DNA of 64,000 nucleotides from contig NZ_SPQT01000004.1 of assembly GCF_004571025.1 (NCBI RefSeq), forward strand, positions 186,001 to 250,000, in the 5' to 3' direction. The first letter of the stretch is position 1. Each line of letters begins with the position of its first letter. Positions 8,567-17,660 of the stretch are shown piece by piece. A program made the position numbers and the translations under genes. The notes below the pieces were generated by a model. That model had not been told where the DNA came from. It made no database searches and was given only the letters and a program-made list of their open reading frames with translations. The DNA comes from Bradyrhizobium niftali. GTDB taxonomy: Bacteria > Pseudomonadota > Alphaproteobacteria > Rhizobiales > Xanthobacteraceae.

Positions 8567-8659
8567 GAGACTCGCGCTTGGCACGACCGCGCACCTCACA
8601 TACGCTTCGCCCCACGCCCGCGCCAATCAATCATAACAGACGGGCAGCGAGGACACACC

Positions 8660-9811
8660 ATGGAGCACATCCGCGTCTGCACTCACGCAGGACCGGGCTC
8701 GGAGCCTGTCATCCGCACCGTGCCGTGGCCGAAGGTCGGCCGCAAGGCCGCGCTGATCAAGATCGGCGCCTGCGGGGTTTGCGGCACCGACCTGCACATC
8801 CTCAAAGGCCACTGGCCGAAGCCGCTGCCCTGGCCGTTCACGCTGGGCCACGAGCTCGGCGGCATCATCGTCGAATGCGGCGAGGAGTTTTCCGAGGACT
8901 TCATGAGCAAGCCGCTGACCGTCGGCTCGAAGGTGATGATCCCGCCGCTGATGCCGTGCGGCCGCTGCTATTACTGCATCCATTACCCGCAGACCGCCAA
9001 CAAGTGCCTGACGCCGGTCTATTACGGCCGCTATCTCGGCTTCGACAAGGCGCCGCACATGTGGGGCGGCTGGGCCGAATATGTCTATGTCGACCTCGAC
9101 ATGCTGCCGGGCACCAAGATCTACAAGCTGCCCGACGACATGTCGTTGCGGCTGGGCGCGCTGTCGGAGCCGTTGACGTCCTGCATCCGCGCCTTCAACC
9201 GCGCGAGCCGCGCCGGCGGTTTTGCCTGGGGCGACACGGTGGTGATCCAGGGCTCCGGCCCGATTGGCATCCTGGCGGTCGCGGCCGCGCTGGAGATGGG
9301 GGCCGGGCGCGTCATCTGCGTCGGCGCGCCGGAGGAGCCGCGGCTCAAGCTCGCGCGCGAGTTCGGAGCGGAGGCGACGGTGAACATCGAGGAACTGAAA
9401 TCACCGCAAGATCGCATCGCGCGCGTGCGCGAGATCGTCGGTGGCTTCGGCGCCGATCTCGTGATGGATTGCTCCGGACACCCCTCAGCCGGCCCCGAAG
9501 GCATCGAGATGCTGCGCGACGGCGGCACCTATGTCGAGATGGGCCAGTTCACCGACGCCGGCTCGATCGACACGTCGTGGCACCGCATCTGCACCAAGGA
9601 CCTCAACGTGCTGGGCTCCTGGGGCTTTACCGGTAATGACCTCCCGCTCGGCGTCGACATGCTCTACCGCACCCGCGACAAATACCCGTGGCTGAAGATG
9701 CAGACGATCTATCCGTTCACGGAAGCGGGCGTCGCGCAGGCGGTGAAGGATGCGATGGCGATGAAGACGGTGAAGTCCACGATCGTGCCGTGGCCGGAGC
9801 TGGTGGAGTGA
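8660..9811 (+). CDS. Zinc-dependent alcohol dehydrogenase (MDR superfamily)
   Basis: 383 residues. The N-terminal catalytic domain has GVCGTDLHI (catalytic zinc Cys), GHELGG (His/Glu) and a structural-zinc loop CGRCYYC...NKC. The Rossmann fold has GSGPIGILAVAAA for NAD(P). It should oxidise an alcohol or polyol, or reduce the matching carbonyl compound; threonine- or sorbitol-dehydrogenase-like enzymes are the nearest relatives I can suggest. The start is set by AGGA 8 bases before the ATG. Repeats flank both ends, and nothing nearby tells the pathway. Confidence 0.88.
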   Translation: MEHIRVCTHAGPGSEPVIRTVPWPKVGRKAALIKIGACGVCGTDLHILKGHWPKPLPWPFTLGHELGGIIVECGEEFSEDFMSKPLTVGSKVMIPPLMPCGRCYYCIHYPQTANKCLTPVYYGRYLGFDKAPHMWGGWAEYVYVDLDMLPGTKIYKLPDDMSLRLGALSEPLTSCIRAFNRASRAGGFAWGDTVVIQGSGPIGILAVAAALEMGAGRVICVGAPEEPRLKLAREFGAEATVNIEELKSPQDRIARVREIVGGFGADLVMDCSGHPSAGPEGIEMLRDGGTYVEMGQFTDAGSIDTSWHRICTKDLNVLGSWGFTGNDLPLGVDMLYRTRDKYPWLKMQTIYPFTEAGVAQAVKDAMAMKTVKSTIVPWPELVE

Positions 9812-9817
9812 AGATCC

Positions 9818-9897
9818 GTAGCCCGGATGAGCGCAGCGACATCCGGGACCTTTGTTGACGAGGCTTTCCCGCATATCGCTTCGCTCATGCGGGCTAC
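9818..9897. repeat. Interspersed inverted repeat (second GTAGCCCGGATGAGCG copy)
   Basis: Same arms as 8498-8566: GTAGCCCGGATGAGCG at the left and GCTCATGCGGGCTAC at the right, with a different middle. Lies between the dehydrogenase and the VOC gene. Confidence 0.8.
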
Positions 9898-9923
9898 GTG
9901 CCGGAGTTTGGAATGAAGCCGAG

Positions 9924-10352
9924 ATGACAAACGAACAGACACCTGAACCAAACCGGCGTACCCGCTCCCCCTTCCATGCCATTCGCGCGATCGACTACAC
10001 CGTCATCTTCGTGCGCGACATGGCCGCGATGCGCCGCTTCTACGAGGACATCCTCGCATTTCCGCTGCTGCGCGAGCTCTCGCCGAACTGGATCGAGTAT
10101 GGCCTGGGCGGCAACACGCTGGCCCTGGCAAGGCCGAGCCGAACCGCGGCGGATGCGCCGGTCCCGCCCGGCACTGCATCGCTGCAACTGGCCTTCAGGG
10201 TGTCCGCGGCCGAGGTCGACCAATGCGCCGACGAGCTGGTTCGGCAGGGCGTTGAGCTGCTATCGCCGCCGACGAACCAGTCCTTTGGCCATCGGACGCT
10301 GTTCTTTCGCGACCCCGACGGCAATCTGCTGGAGATCTACGCCGAGATCTGA
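9924..10352 (+). CDS. VOC-family (glyoxalase/dioxygenase fold) protein
   Basis: 142 residues covering the two beta-alpha-beta-beta-beta modules of the vicinal oxygen chelate fold: IDYTVIFVRDMAAMRRFYED at the start and RTLFFRDPDGNLLEIYAEI at the end, with the metal-ligand Glu in the last strand. The likely first ligand position (H/E in strand 1) is less clear (DYTVIF), so metal use is uncertain. Enzymes of this fold include glyoxalase I, dioxygenases and antibiotic-binding proteins. The frame is open upstream through repeat sequence, so the ATG at 9924 is preferred. Confidence 0.8.
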   Translation: MTNEQTPEPNRRTRSPFHAIRAIDYTVIFVRDMAAMRRFYEDILAFPLLRELSPNWIEYGLGGNTLALARPSRTAADAPVPPGTASLQLAFRVSAAEVDQCADELVRQGVELLSPPTNQSFGHRTLFFRDPDGNLLEIYAEI

Positions 10353-10462
10353 GCGCGCAGGCCAGCCGTAGCCCAAAAAGTTCCATCGGAATTCCGCGAA
10401 CTATTCACGCTGAGGTGAAACTTAGGCCCCAGTTCCGGCTTTCAGTTCGTGGGAGAGGTATC

Positions 10463-10975
10463 GTGAAGCAAATCCTGAAACCCGTCACTTACATCCTGGC
10501 TGCCATCTACTTCCTGGTGGATGCGGTCTTCATGGCCGTGGCGAGGCCGATTTCGCGCTGGATCGGGCGGTACTTCGAATTCAGGCAATTGCGCGCGTGG
10601 ATCAAATCGCTGCCGCCTTATCCGTCGCTCGCCTTGTTCTCCGTGCCCGTCATTATTCTGGAGCCGGTCAAGCCGGTTGCCGCGTACCTCGCCGCAACCG
10701 GTCAGGTCCTGAGCGGTGCCCTGACTTTCATTGTCGGCGAATTGCTCAAGCTGGTGCTGGTCGAGCGCCTGTTTCATCTCACGCGCGACAAGCTGATGCG
10801 AATTCCCGCTTTTGCCTGGAGTTACGGAAAATACGCGGCCGCGAAGGCGTGGCTGCAGGCGACCGAAGCCTGGCGCGCCATCCGAGCTCTGGCGCGCGCG
10901 GCCAAGGACACTGTTGCGCGCGCAAGAGCCAGGCTGGTCGGCAGCTTCAGCAAACTGGCGACCTCCAGGGATTAA
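10463..10975 (+). CDS. Conserved membrane-associated protein of unknown function
   Basis: 170 residues from a GTG at 10463, which follows GGGAGAGG by 4 bases; an upstream GTG at 10415 lacks such a site. It has hydrophobic segments near residues 5-25 and 50-75 and then long basic amphipathic helices rich in Ala, Arg and Lys (ATEAWRAIRALARAAKD), so it probably sits at the inner membrane with a cytosolic tail. I do not recognise a family. It converges on the cupin gene. Confidence 0.65.
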   Translation: MKQILKPVTYILAAIYFLVDAVFMAVARPISRWIGRYFEFRQLRAWIKSLPPYPSLALFSVPVIILEPVKPVAAYLAATGQVLSGALTFIVGELLKLVLVERLFHLTRDKLMRIPAFAWSYGKYAAAKAWLQATEAWRAIRALARAAKDTVARARARLVGSFSKLATSRD

Positions 10976-10998
10976 GGCCGCGCCAGGCGCGTTGCCCG

Positions 10999-11352
10999 CT
11001 ATGCCAGCTTGCGCGCCGCGGCGGTTGCCTTGTCGCCCGTGTTCGGTGTGCCGGTCGGCTCGATCAGCATCAGGTGAACCTCCTCGCGTGCCACCGGGCG
11101 ATGCTCGACACCTTTGGGCACGACGTAGAGTTCGCCCGGACCGAGCGTCACCGTGCGGTCCCGCAATTCGATGTCCAGACGGCCTTTGAGGACCAGAAAG
11201 AAATCGTCGGTGTCGTCGTGCTTGTGCCAGGTGAACTCTCCCTTCACCTTCACCACCATCACGTCGCAATCGTTGAAGGTCGTGATCGTGCGCGGCGACC
11301 AATAGTCCTGAAAGGTCGCGAGCTTGTCGGTAAGCGATATGCCGTCGGCCAT
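10999..11352 (-). CDS. Cupin-domain protein
   Basis: 117 residues forming a single cupin barrel: motif 1 is TWHKHDDTDDFFLVLKG (HxH...E) and motif 2 is PGELYVVPKGVEHRPVA (with the final His). The metal ligands are all present. Small one-domain cupins of this kind act as isomerases, dioxygenases or binding proteins; the substrate is unknown. It is cytoplasmic, with no signal peptide. Confidence 0.85.
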   Translation of the reverse strand: MADGISLTDKLATFQDYWSPRTITTFNDCDVMVVKVKGEFTWHKHDDTDDFFLVLKGRLDIELRDRTVTLGPGELYVVPKGVEHRPVAREEVHLMLIEPTGTPNTGDKATAAARKLA

Positions 11353-11472
11353 GTTTCACCCGTTGCTCTCTCGTGAAGCACGATTTGGGGTCGAGTGGCG
11401 GGCGCGACAAGGCCGTATTCGTTCACAGGTCGATCTTGCCCTGCGGATGTCTTCGGAGATCACAGCCAGTTT

Positions 11473-12213
11473 CTATTTGACGTATCCAGACAACATGGCC
11501 TGTGCCCATTGAGGGCGGTTGTTGGCGAGTGCACGCGCCGAGGCGGCCTCCCAGTCGTATTCGAGGGCCAGAAGTTCGGCCTGCCAGCCCCTTCTTCTCT
11601 TGGTGATGATCGCATACCGAGCGTGAGGCGAGCGGTATTCCAGGTTTGCCGCAAAGGGAATGTCCGCGAACACCGGGCAGCCAACGCTCCCCGGATTGAG
11701 AACCAGACACTCGCCGGGGCCCTGAATGACCGCCTGGCGGTGGCTATGACCACACAGCACCACGCGGGCCGTTGGCTCACTCTTGAGACGCGTTGCCAGG
11801 ACTTCGCGGCGTGCCGGCACAAAGCGGCCGTCGTCGAGCGATTCTTCCAGCAGGCACGTCGTGTCGTCTTCGGGTGTGCCATGGCAGGCCAGGATCCCGT
11901 CGTCCAGCCGTATTCGGGACGGCAAAGCGTGGAGTGCGAGACGCTGCTCCGCCGTCAACGCGTTGCGCGCAAACAGACCTGCCGGCGAGAGCTTGTCGTC
12001 TGGAAACTCTTCGATCCAGCGATCATGGTTTCCGCGCACAGTCGGCAACGACAGCGACTGGAGTGCTTCGAACGTTTCCCTCGGCCACAACGGGCTGGTG
12101 ACGCAATCGCCGAGGTTGACCGTACGATCGACGCCACGCGTCTTGATGTCGGCCAGCACGGCCTCCAAGGCAGCAAGGTTGCCGTGGATATCGGAAATGA
12201 CTGCCAATCTCAT
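11473..12213 (-). CDS. Metallophosphoesterase (YfcE/MJ0936-like)
   Basis: 246 residues with every motif of the calcineurin-like fold: SDIHGN at the N-terminus, NLGDCV, RGNHDRW, ACHGTPEDD and CGHSHRQAV. These residues hold two metal ions, so it should be an active phosphoesterase or phosphodiesterase. Length and motif spacing fit the MJ0936/YfcE branch rather than the large 5'-nucleotidases. Cytosolic. Substrate unknown. Confidence 0.88.
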   Translation of the reverse strand: MRLAVISDIHGNLAALEAVLADIKTRGVDRTVNLGDCVTSPLWPRETFEALQSLSLPTVRGNHDRWIEEFPDDKLSPAGLFARNALTAEQRLALHALPSRIRLDDGILACHGTPEDDTTCLLEESLDDGRFVPARREVLATRLKSEPTARVVLCGHSHRQAVIQGPGECLVLNPGSVGCPVFADIPFAANLEYRSPHARYAIITKRRRGWQAELLALEYDWEAASARALANNRPQWAQAMLSGYVK

Positions 12214-12292
12214 CGTTGCGCTCCCATGCTGCTTCGCCTGAACTCAACTCGGCCAGGTCACCGGAAATATCTAGCATCGGCCGGTAGGGCGT

Positions 12293-12811
12293 TCACCACT
12301 CGCCACGACTGATCTCGCTCTCCTTCACCACCGCCGCCCCCACCACCTTCGTGCCCTCCAGCTCCCGTACGATCCGATCATCCGGCCCCACGACACCGAG
12401 ATCGAATTCGCGATCCGGCGTGACGAGGACCACGCGCTGGCCGACGATCACGACCACCGTCATGTCGCAGGTCTCGCCTTCGGCGGCCCATGCGCGGATG
12501 TCGTCGGCGAAGGGCTGCTTGCGCCAGGCGTCGGGAAAGCCCGGGTCGCATCGGACTTCGATGCCATCCTCCGACGTGGTCAGGACCAGCTTCGACCGGC
12601 TTGGCTTCCAGCGCTCGTCGAGGAGATCGTTGACCAGCCACAAGCAGGCGAAGCTCTCACATTCGGCCGGCCGCTCGGCGTAGATCGCGCAGCCGCGGCC
12701 GGGCTTGCAATGCCGGCACCAGGCATTCGCGGGCTTGGCCAGCGCCTCGATGGCCATCACCTTGCAGCAGAGCGTGCAATCGCCGCAGGTGCGTTTGACG
12801 AAAGAGGTCAT
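12293..12811 (-). CDS. YkgJ-type cysteine-cluster protein
   Basis: 172 residues. The N-terminal half carries the zinc/iron-chelating cysteine cluster: KRTCGDCTLCCKVM, then WCRHCKPGRGCAIYAERP and CESFACLW. The second half is a beta-rich region without cysteine. The family (CxxCxxxCC) binds metal, but its role is unknown. The ATG at 12811 begins right at the cluster; an 11-codon extension upstream looks non-coding. Confidence 0.82.
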   Translation of the reverse strand: MTSFVKRTCGDCTLCCKVMAIEALAKPANAWCRHCKPGRGCAIYAERPAECESFACLWLVNDLLDERWKPSRSKLVLTTSEDGIEVRCDPGFPDAWRKQPFADDIRAWAAEGETCDMTVVVIVGQRVVLVTPDREFDLGVVGPDDRIVRELEGTKVVGAAVVKESEISRGEW

Positions 12812-13123
12812 GCGCGCATTCCCGGCACGTCCAATCGCGCACAATTTAAGCGAGGTGGTCGCGAAAATCAGCTGCTTTGGGGCAAAAGCTCACTATATGC
12901 AGCAAAACGGCCCGGAAACGCTGGATGTAGTGGGTCGAGCGGCCGGTAAGCTTATTCGCGATGTCGCCAAAGCCATGCGTCATAGGCATGGTGATTTGCC
13001 CGCGCTTGGCGTAAAGAGCGTCCAAATCAAATCACCACGCGTGCGGCCGGACCATTTGCCGAGCACGCAGCTTCAGGTCGCGCGGCTCGACGTTCCGCGC
13101 CTGGACCAACCAAGGTTTATCCC
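12812..13123. other. Intergenic region upstream of the DEAD-box helicase
   Basis: About 310 bases. A frame of 81 codons (12897-13142) is open on the plus strand, but it has no ribosome site and runs past the helicase start, so I do not call it. No clear terminator or operator seen. Expression of this helicase class is often regulated through a long leader, which this could be. Confidence 0.4.
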
Positions 13124-15073
13124 GTGTCATTCCCGACCATGAGTGCGCCGCTCGCCCGAGCTTTGGCCGAGCGCAACTACGACCGTCCGACCCCCGTTCA
13201 GCTCGCCGTGCTCACCGAGGAGGCCGCGGGCCGCGACCTCCTGGTTTCGGCCCAGACCGGCTCCGGCAAGACCCTCGCTTACGGATTGGCCCTGGCCAAG
13301 GATCTGCTTGATGGCATCGAGCGGTTCGAGCGGGCGGGCGCGCCGCTCGCCCTGATCGTGGCGCCGACTCGCGAGCTCGCCTTGCAGGTTCAGCGAGAAC
13401 TGGCCTGGCTGTACGAGCACGCAGACGGGCGCGTCGTCTCCTGCGTCGGCGGCATGGATCCGCGGCGCGAGCAGCGCGAGCTGGCCGCCGGCGCGCACAT
13501 CGTCGTCGGCACGCCCGGCCGGCTGTGCGATCATTTGCGCCGCGGCCGCCTCGACATCTCCGAATTGAAGGCCGTCGTCCTCGACGAGGCGGACGAGATG
13601 CTCAATCTCGGCTTTCGCGAGGACATGGAGTTCATCCTCGAGACCACGCCGGAGACCCGCCGCACCCTGTTGTTCTCGGCGACGTTTCCGCGCGGCATCG
13701 TCGCGCTGGCCAAGCAGTATCAGCAGCAGGCGTTCCGGATCGAGGTCGCGGGCGACGAGGGCGGTCACGCCGATATCGAGTATCGCGCGATCCGGATTGC
13801 CCCCGCCGATGTCGAGCACGCGGTCGTCAACGTGCTGCGCTTCTTCGAGGCGCCGAGCGCCCTGGTGTTCTGCAGCACGCGCGATGCCGTCCGGCATTTG
13901 CAGGCGGCGCTGCTGGAGCGCGGCTTCTCCGTCGTCGCGCTATCAGGCGAATTGACGCAGAACGAGCGCACCCTGGCGCTCCAGTCGCTCAGGGACGGGC
14001 GTGCCCGCGTCTGCGTGGCGACCGACGTCGCCGCCCGCGGCATCGATCTGCCGAGCCTCGACCTCGTCATTCAGGCCGACCTACCCAACGACGCCGAAGT
14101 CATGCAGCATCGCTCGGGCCGTACCGGACGTGCGGGCCGAAAGGGCACGAGCGTCCTGCTGGTGCCGCCCGCACGGCGGCGGCGTGCGGAGCTGCTGCTC
14201 AATCTCTCAGGCATCGATGCGGTCTGGGGAACGGCGCCGCAGGCGGACGAGATCCGCAAGCTCGATCACGAGCGCATGAAGGACGTGCTGTTCACCGAGG
14301 AGACGACCGCCGACGATCTGGCGCTGGCGCAGGCGCTATTGGCCGAACGGTCGGCTGAAGATATCGCCGCCGCGCTGGCGCGGCTCTATCGGGCGCGGCT
14401 GCCGTCGCCCGAAGACATCATCGATCCCGGCGAGCGAACTGGCCGGCCGCGCGACGATCGCGGTCGCGACAATGTCCGGGCACCGGGCGGCGATGATCGC
14501 CCCGAACGGCGACCCAAATCGGGGAAATCGTCGTCGAAGCACGGCATGGCGGAGGGCAGCGTCTGGTTCCGCGCCAATATCGGACGGAGAAAGAACGCGG
14601 AAGCACGCTGGCTCTTGCCGATGATCTGCCGTCGTGGCGGCATCGACAAGGGCGACATCGGCGCCATCAAGATCATGGACACGACGACCGAGTTCGAAAT
14701 TTCCGAGCGCGTCGCGGACTCCTTCGCGGCCAAGATCAAGCGTCCGGACAAGGAAGACAATATCCGCCTCGAACCGATGGCGGATGCGCCGCAGCGGCTA
14801 GCGCCTTCGGAAGAGCGGTCAAAGCCGCCCCGGCGCGAGAGCGGCGACAGCGATCATCGTGAACGTCGCGACGATCGCCCGCGCGAGGCGGGATTCAAGC
14901 CGCGCAGCAAGGCTTTCGGCGAGCGCGGGCCGAAATTCGACGATGCTCCTGCTTTCGGGAAGAAAAAGAAGCATAAGAACAAGCCCGGCCACGCCGGACA
15001 GCCGCCTGCGGTCACTGCGTGGCCTGTGAAGGGCGCGCCCGGAAAGAAGGCAAAGAAGAAGCATCGGGGCTGA
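13124..15073 (+). CDS. DEAD-box RNA helicase with DbpA-like RNA-binding domain
   Basis: 649 residues. The helicase core is complete: Q motif PTPVQ (22-26), AQTGSGKT (43-50), PTRELA (81-86), TPGR (130-133), DEAD (154-157), SAT, VATDVAARGID and HRSGRTGRAG. A C-terminal domain (about 470-540: VWFRANIGRRKNAEARWLLP) matches the DbpA RNA-binding fold, and the end is a basic low-complexity tail rich in K, R and G. It should remodel structured RNA, probably in ribosome assembly. The start is GTG, supported by AAGG eight bases upstream; an ATG follows at codon 6. It converges on the GNAT gene. Confidence 0.93.
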   Translation: MSFPTMSAPLARALAERNYDRPTPVQLAVLTEEAAGRDLLVSAQTGSGKTLAYGLALAKDLLDGIERFERAGAPLALIVAPTRELALQVQRELAWLYEHADGRVVSCVGGMDPRREQRELAAGAHIVVGTPGRLCDHLRRGRLDISELKAVVLDEADEMLNLGFREDMEFILETTPETRRTLLFSATFPRGIVALAKQYQQQAFRIEVAGDEGGHADIEYRAIRIAPADVEHAVVNVLRFFEAPSALVFCSTRDAVRHLQAALLERGFSVVALSGELTQNERTLALQSLRDGRARVCVATDVAARGIDLPSLDLVIQADLPNDAEVMQHRSGRTGRAGRKGTSVLLVPPARRRRAELLLNLSGIDAVWGTAPQADEIRKLDHERMKDVLFTEETTADDLALAQALLAERSAEDIAAALARLYRARLPSPEDIIDPGERTGRPRDDRGRDNVRAPGGDDRPERRPKSGKSSSKHGMAEGSVWFRANIGRRKNAEARWLLPMICRRGGIDKGDIGAIKIMDTTTEFEISERVADSFAAKIKRPDKEDNIRLEPMADAPQRLAPSEERSKPPRRESGDSDHRERRDDRPREAGFKPRSKAFGERGPKFDDAPAFGKKKKHKNKPGHAGQPPAVTAWPVKGAPGKKAKKKHRG

Positions 15074-15084
15074 GCTAAGGCGCG

Positions 15085-15618
15085 TCACGTCGCGGCGAGG
15101 TCGCGGAGCATGTAGGTCGCGCTTTCGCCGTAGCCTGCGAGCTTTGCGCGCAGCTCCGCATCCGCCGTGACGGGCCGAAAGCCGAAACGTTCCCACAGCG
15201 GCCGCGTGGCGTAGACCGAGACCAGCGCGAGAGCGGCGATGCCCGACGCGCGCGCAAGTTCCTCCATCTTCGCGACATAAGCACGCGCTGCGCCGCCACG
15301 ATGATCCGGCAGCACGGCGACGTCGTGCACATAGAGGCAGTCCGCGTCATCGGGCAGGCGTTCGAGGAATCCATCGAGCGGCGGAATCCGGTGCCGACGC
15401 CAGGGATGCGAAAGTCCGTAGCCGGCGATCTCCTCGTCCGCGATGAGCACGCGGCAGCCATCGGGATAGAGCCGCATCTTCTCCGCGAACACCTCGGGGC
15501 GTTCAGGCAGATCGGGATGGATGCGCGCCGCGATCGTGCCGATCGCGGGCAGATCGGTGATGTGCGCGGGACGCCAATGCGGCTTGCTCATGTCGGTCCG
15601 TCGTTCCGTCTCACTCAT
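15085..15618 (-). CDS. GNAT-family N-acetyltransferase
   Basis: 177 residues. The acetyl-CoA-binding region is LYVHDVAVLPDHRGGAARAY (R-x-x-G-x-A form) followed by LVSVYATRPLWERFGFRPV. Fold and length are typical of single-domain acetyltransferases acting on small amines or protein N-termini. An internal ATG at 15591 (MSKPHWRPA) has GGA five bases upstream and is an equally good start. Substrate unknown. Confidence 0.85.
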   Translation of the reverse strand: MSETERRTDMSKPHWRPAHITDLPAIGTIAARIHPDLPERPEVFAEKMRLYPDGCRVLIADEEIAGYGLSHPWRRHRIPPLDGFLERLPDDADCLYVHDVAVLPDHRGGAARAYVAKMEELARASGIAALALVSVYATRPLWERFGFRPVTADAELRAKLAGYGESATYMLRDLAAT

Positions 15619-15737
15619 TCCAGTTTATTCCGGCGCAATGATGCGTGCAGCGAAAAATTTCTTTGCCGCGCGCAGAGGAATACGACGGCTCGCGCGGCGT
15701 CCTACCCATGCAAGCCAATTGCATGACAGGAGAGACC

Positions 15738-16127
15738 ATGACGACATCCCCGATCCGCCTCGCGCTCACGCTCGCCGTGTCGCTCGCAATCATTCCCGCC
15801 GCCTTCGCCGCGCCGCCGACGAAGACCGGCAAGACCGACAAGGGCAACGTGCTCACCGACGCCAAGGGCATGACGCTCTACACCTTCGACAAGGACGCGG
15901 ACGGCAAGTCGGCCTGCAACGGTCCTTGTGCGACGAACTGGCCGGTGCTGAAGGCCGAGGCCGGCGATGCCGCCGGCGACGGCTACACCATCATCACGCG
16001 CGACGACGGCTCCAGGCAATGGGCCTACAAGGGCAAGCCGCTCTATACATTTGCCAAGGACACCAAGCCGGGCGACATCACCGGCGACGGTTTTCTCAAC
16101 GGCGCCTGGCATCTTGCGATGCCGTGA
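15738..16127 (+). CDS. Secreted repeat protein of the COG4315 family
   Basis: 129 residues. An AGGAG site sits 6-7 bases before the ATG. A signal peptide (about 1-24, cleaved after FAA) is followed by two copies of the family repeat: GMTLYTFDKDADGKSACNG...NWPVL and KPLYTFAKDTKPGD...WHLAMP. The conserved Y-T-F-x-x-D motif and the Cys pair in ACNGPCATNWP are typical. It is periplasmic or surface-exposed; members are often called predicted lipoproteins, but no lipobox cysteine is seen here. Function unknown. Confidence 0.82.
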   Translation: MTTSPIRLALTLAVSLAIIPAAFAAPPTKTGKTDKGNVLTDAKGMTLYTFDKDADGKSACNGPCATNWPVLKAEAGDAAGDGYTIITRDDGSRQWAYKGKPLYTFAKDTKPGDITGDGFLNGAWHLAMP

Positions 16128-16204
16128 GCGATTGACAGCACGGGCCGGGGATTGCCACGCGATGTCCGGCCCGATAGCGCAGGCGGCGTGTCGCGCGAGG
16201 GGCT

Positions 16205-16618
16205 CTATCGCGCCGGAGGAGGGCTGGCGGCCGCTTCCGGCAGTTCCGGCGTCGCGTCCTTGGGGTCGTACCAGCTTGCCGCGTCCGAGCGCCAGATGTG
16301 AGCGCGTGCGGGGCCCGCGACCGGCGTATCCAGGCATCCCATGCGCAACAGCACGTTCGGCTGCGCGATCCGTTCCGCCATGATGTGCGAGCCGCAGCGG
16401 GTGCAGAAGCGGCGGAATTTGCCGGGCGAGGACTCGAACGCGGCGAGCAGCTCGTCGCCGCGCACCCACCGGAACGCCGCGCGCGGCACCGGCATTACGC
16501 TGGAAAACGCCGAACCGTGCGTCTTGCGGCAGGTCTGGCAATGGCAATGCACGAAGGGCGCGGCCTCCGCATCCACTTCATACGCAACGGCGCCGCATAG
16601 GCAACTTCCGGTCAGCAT
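16205..16618 (-). CDS. GFA (glutathione-dependent formaldehyde-activating)-like zinc protein
   Basis: 137 residues. The zinc-binding cysteines of the GFA/CENP-V fold are present: GSCLCGAVAYEV, CHCQTCRKTHGSAF and RFCTRCGSHIM. The prototype enzyme helps combine formaldehyde with glutathione, but most small family members have no proven activity. The start at 16618 has a perfect GGGGAGAG ribosome site; the frame also extends 9 codons further. Confidence 0.87.
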   Translation of the reverse strand: MLTGSCLCGAVAYEVDAEAAPFVHCHCQTCRKTHGSAFSSVMPVPRAAFRWVRGDELLAAFESSPGKFRRFCTRCGSHIMAERIAQPNVLLRMGCLDTPVAGPARAHIWRSDAASWYDPKDATPELPEAAASPPPAR

Positions 16619-16819
16619 GCTCTCCCCGCAGGTCAGTTCTATCACGGAAGCAAGTCTAGTCGCGGAGACGGCGGCGGTGAAGCAGCGAAAGCGATCGCCT
16701 TATGCGTACGATTTACAGCGCACAAACGGCGCCAGGCACGCTTAAGTCGGGCCGCGCGCCTTGTAATCCATGGTTTCGTAGCCATTTCGGGCTGACATCC
16801 AGCCGAAAGGGCATTTCGA

Positions 16820-17626
16820 ATGAAGTTCCGTGTCGGATTCGAAATGCTCTACGATTTCCCGCAGCCAACGCCGATGATCATGGTGCTGGGCACGCATTTC
16901 ACGCGTGCCTCCGATGTCATCGTGCCCGACTTCCTGACCACCACGCCTGCGGTCGAGATCACGCCCTATCGGGACATGTTCGGCAATTGGTGCAGCCGCA
17001 TGGTCGCGCCGGCCGGCCGCATGCGCCTTGCCGCCGATGGCGTGGTTCGCGACAGCGGCCTGCCGGATCCGGTGGTTGCGTCGGCGGTTCAGCACAGGAT
17101 CGAAGAGCTGCCTTCCGATACGCTGATTTATCTGCTCGGCAGCCGCTACTGCGAGACCGACCGGCTTTCGGAGATCGCCTGGAAGCTGTTCGAGAAGACG
17201 CCTCCGGGGTGGGCGCGGGTGCAGGCGATCTGCGATTTCGTTCACCGTCACATCGCTTTCGGCTACGAGCATGCGCGCGCCACCAAGACGGCGTGGGAGG
17301 CATACCAGGAGGGCAAGGGCGTCTGCCGCGACTATGCCCACCTCGCCATTGCGTTCTGCCGCTGCATGAACATTCCGGCACGGTATTGCACCGGCTATCT
17401 GAGCGACGTCGGCACGCCGCAGCCTTGGGCGGTGGGCGATTTCGCCGGCTGGTTCGAGGCCTTCATCGGCGGCCGCTGGCACACTTTCGACCCGCGCAAC
17501 AACGTGCCGCGGCAGGGCCGCATCCTGATCGCTCAGGGGCGCGATGCCTGCGACGTTCCGATCACGCAGACTTTCGGCCCGAACGAGCTGGCCAGCTTCA
17601 AGGTCTGGACCGACGAGATCGCATGA
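16820..17626 (+). CDS. Transglutaminase-like family protein
   Basis: 268 residues, no signal peptide. An N-terminal beta domain (1-110) precedes a transglutaminase core with the triad: Cys in GKGVCRDYAHLAIAFCR, His in GGRWHTFDPRN and Asp in the same FDPRN motif. Such proteins act as cysteine peptidases or amide-bond transferases; this type often sits beside alpha-E and circularly permuted ATP-grasp genes, which are absent here. Likely an orphan member. Confidence 0.86.
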   Translation: MKFRVGFEMLYDFPQPTPMIMVLGTHFTRASDVIVPDFLTTTPAVEITPYRDMFGNWCSRMVAPAGRMRLAADGVVRDSGLPDPVVASAVQHRIEELPSDTLIYLLGSRYCETDRLSEIAWKLFEKTPPGWARVQAICDFVHRHIAFGYEHARATKTAWEAYQEGKGVCRDYAHLAIAFCRCMNIPARYCTGYLSDVGTPQPWAVGDFAGWFEAFIGGRWHTFDPRNNVPRQGRILIAQGRDACDVPITQTFGPNELASFKVWTDEIA

Positions 17627-17660
17627 TGGCCGGTCATTTCCATTCGCCGGCGAGCTTGCC

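Noticed and set aside
12897..13142. 81-codon frame before the helicase
   Set aside because: No ribosome site at a usable distance, overlaps the helicase start, and no recognisable fold.
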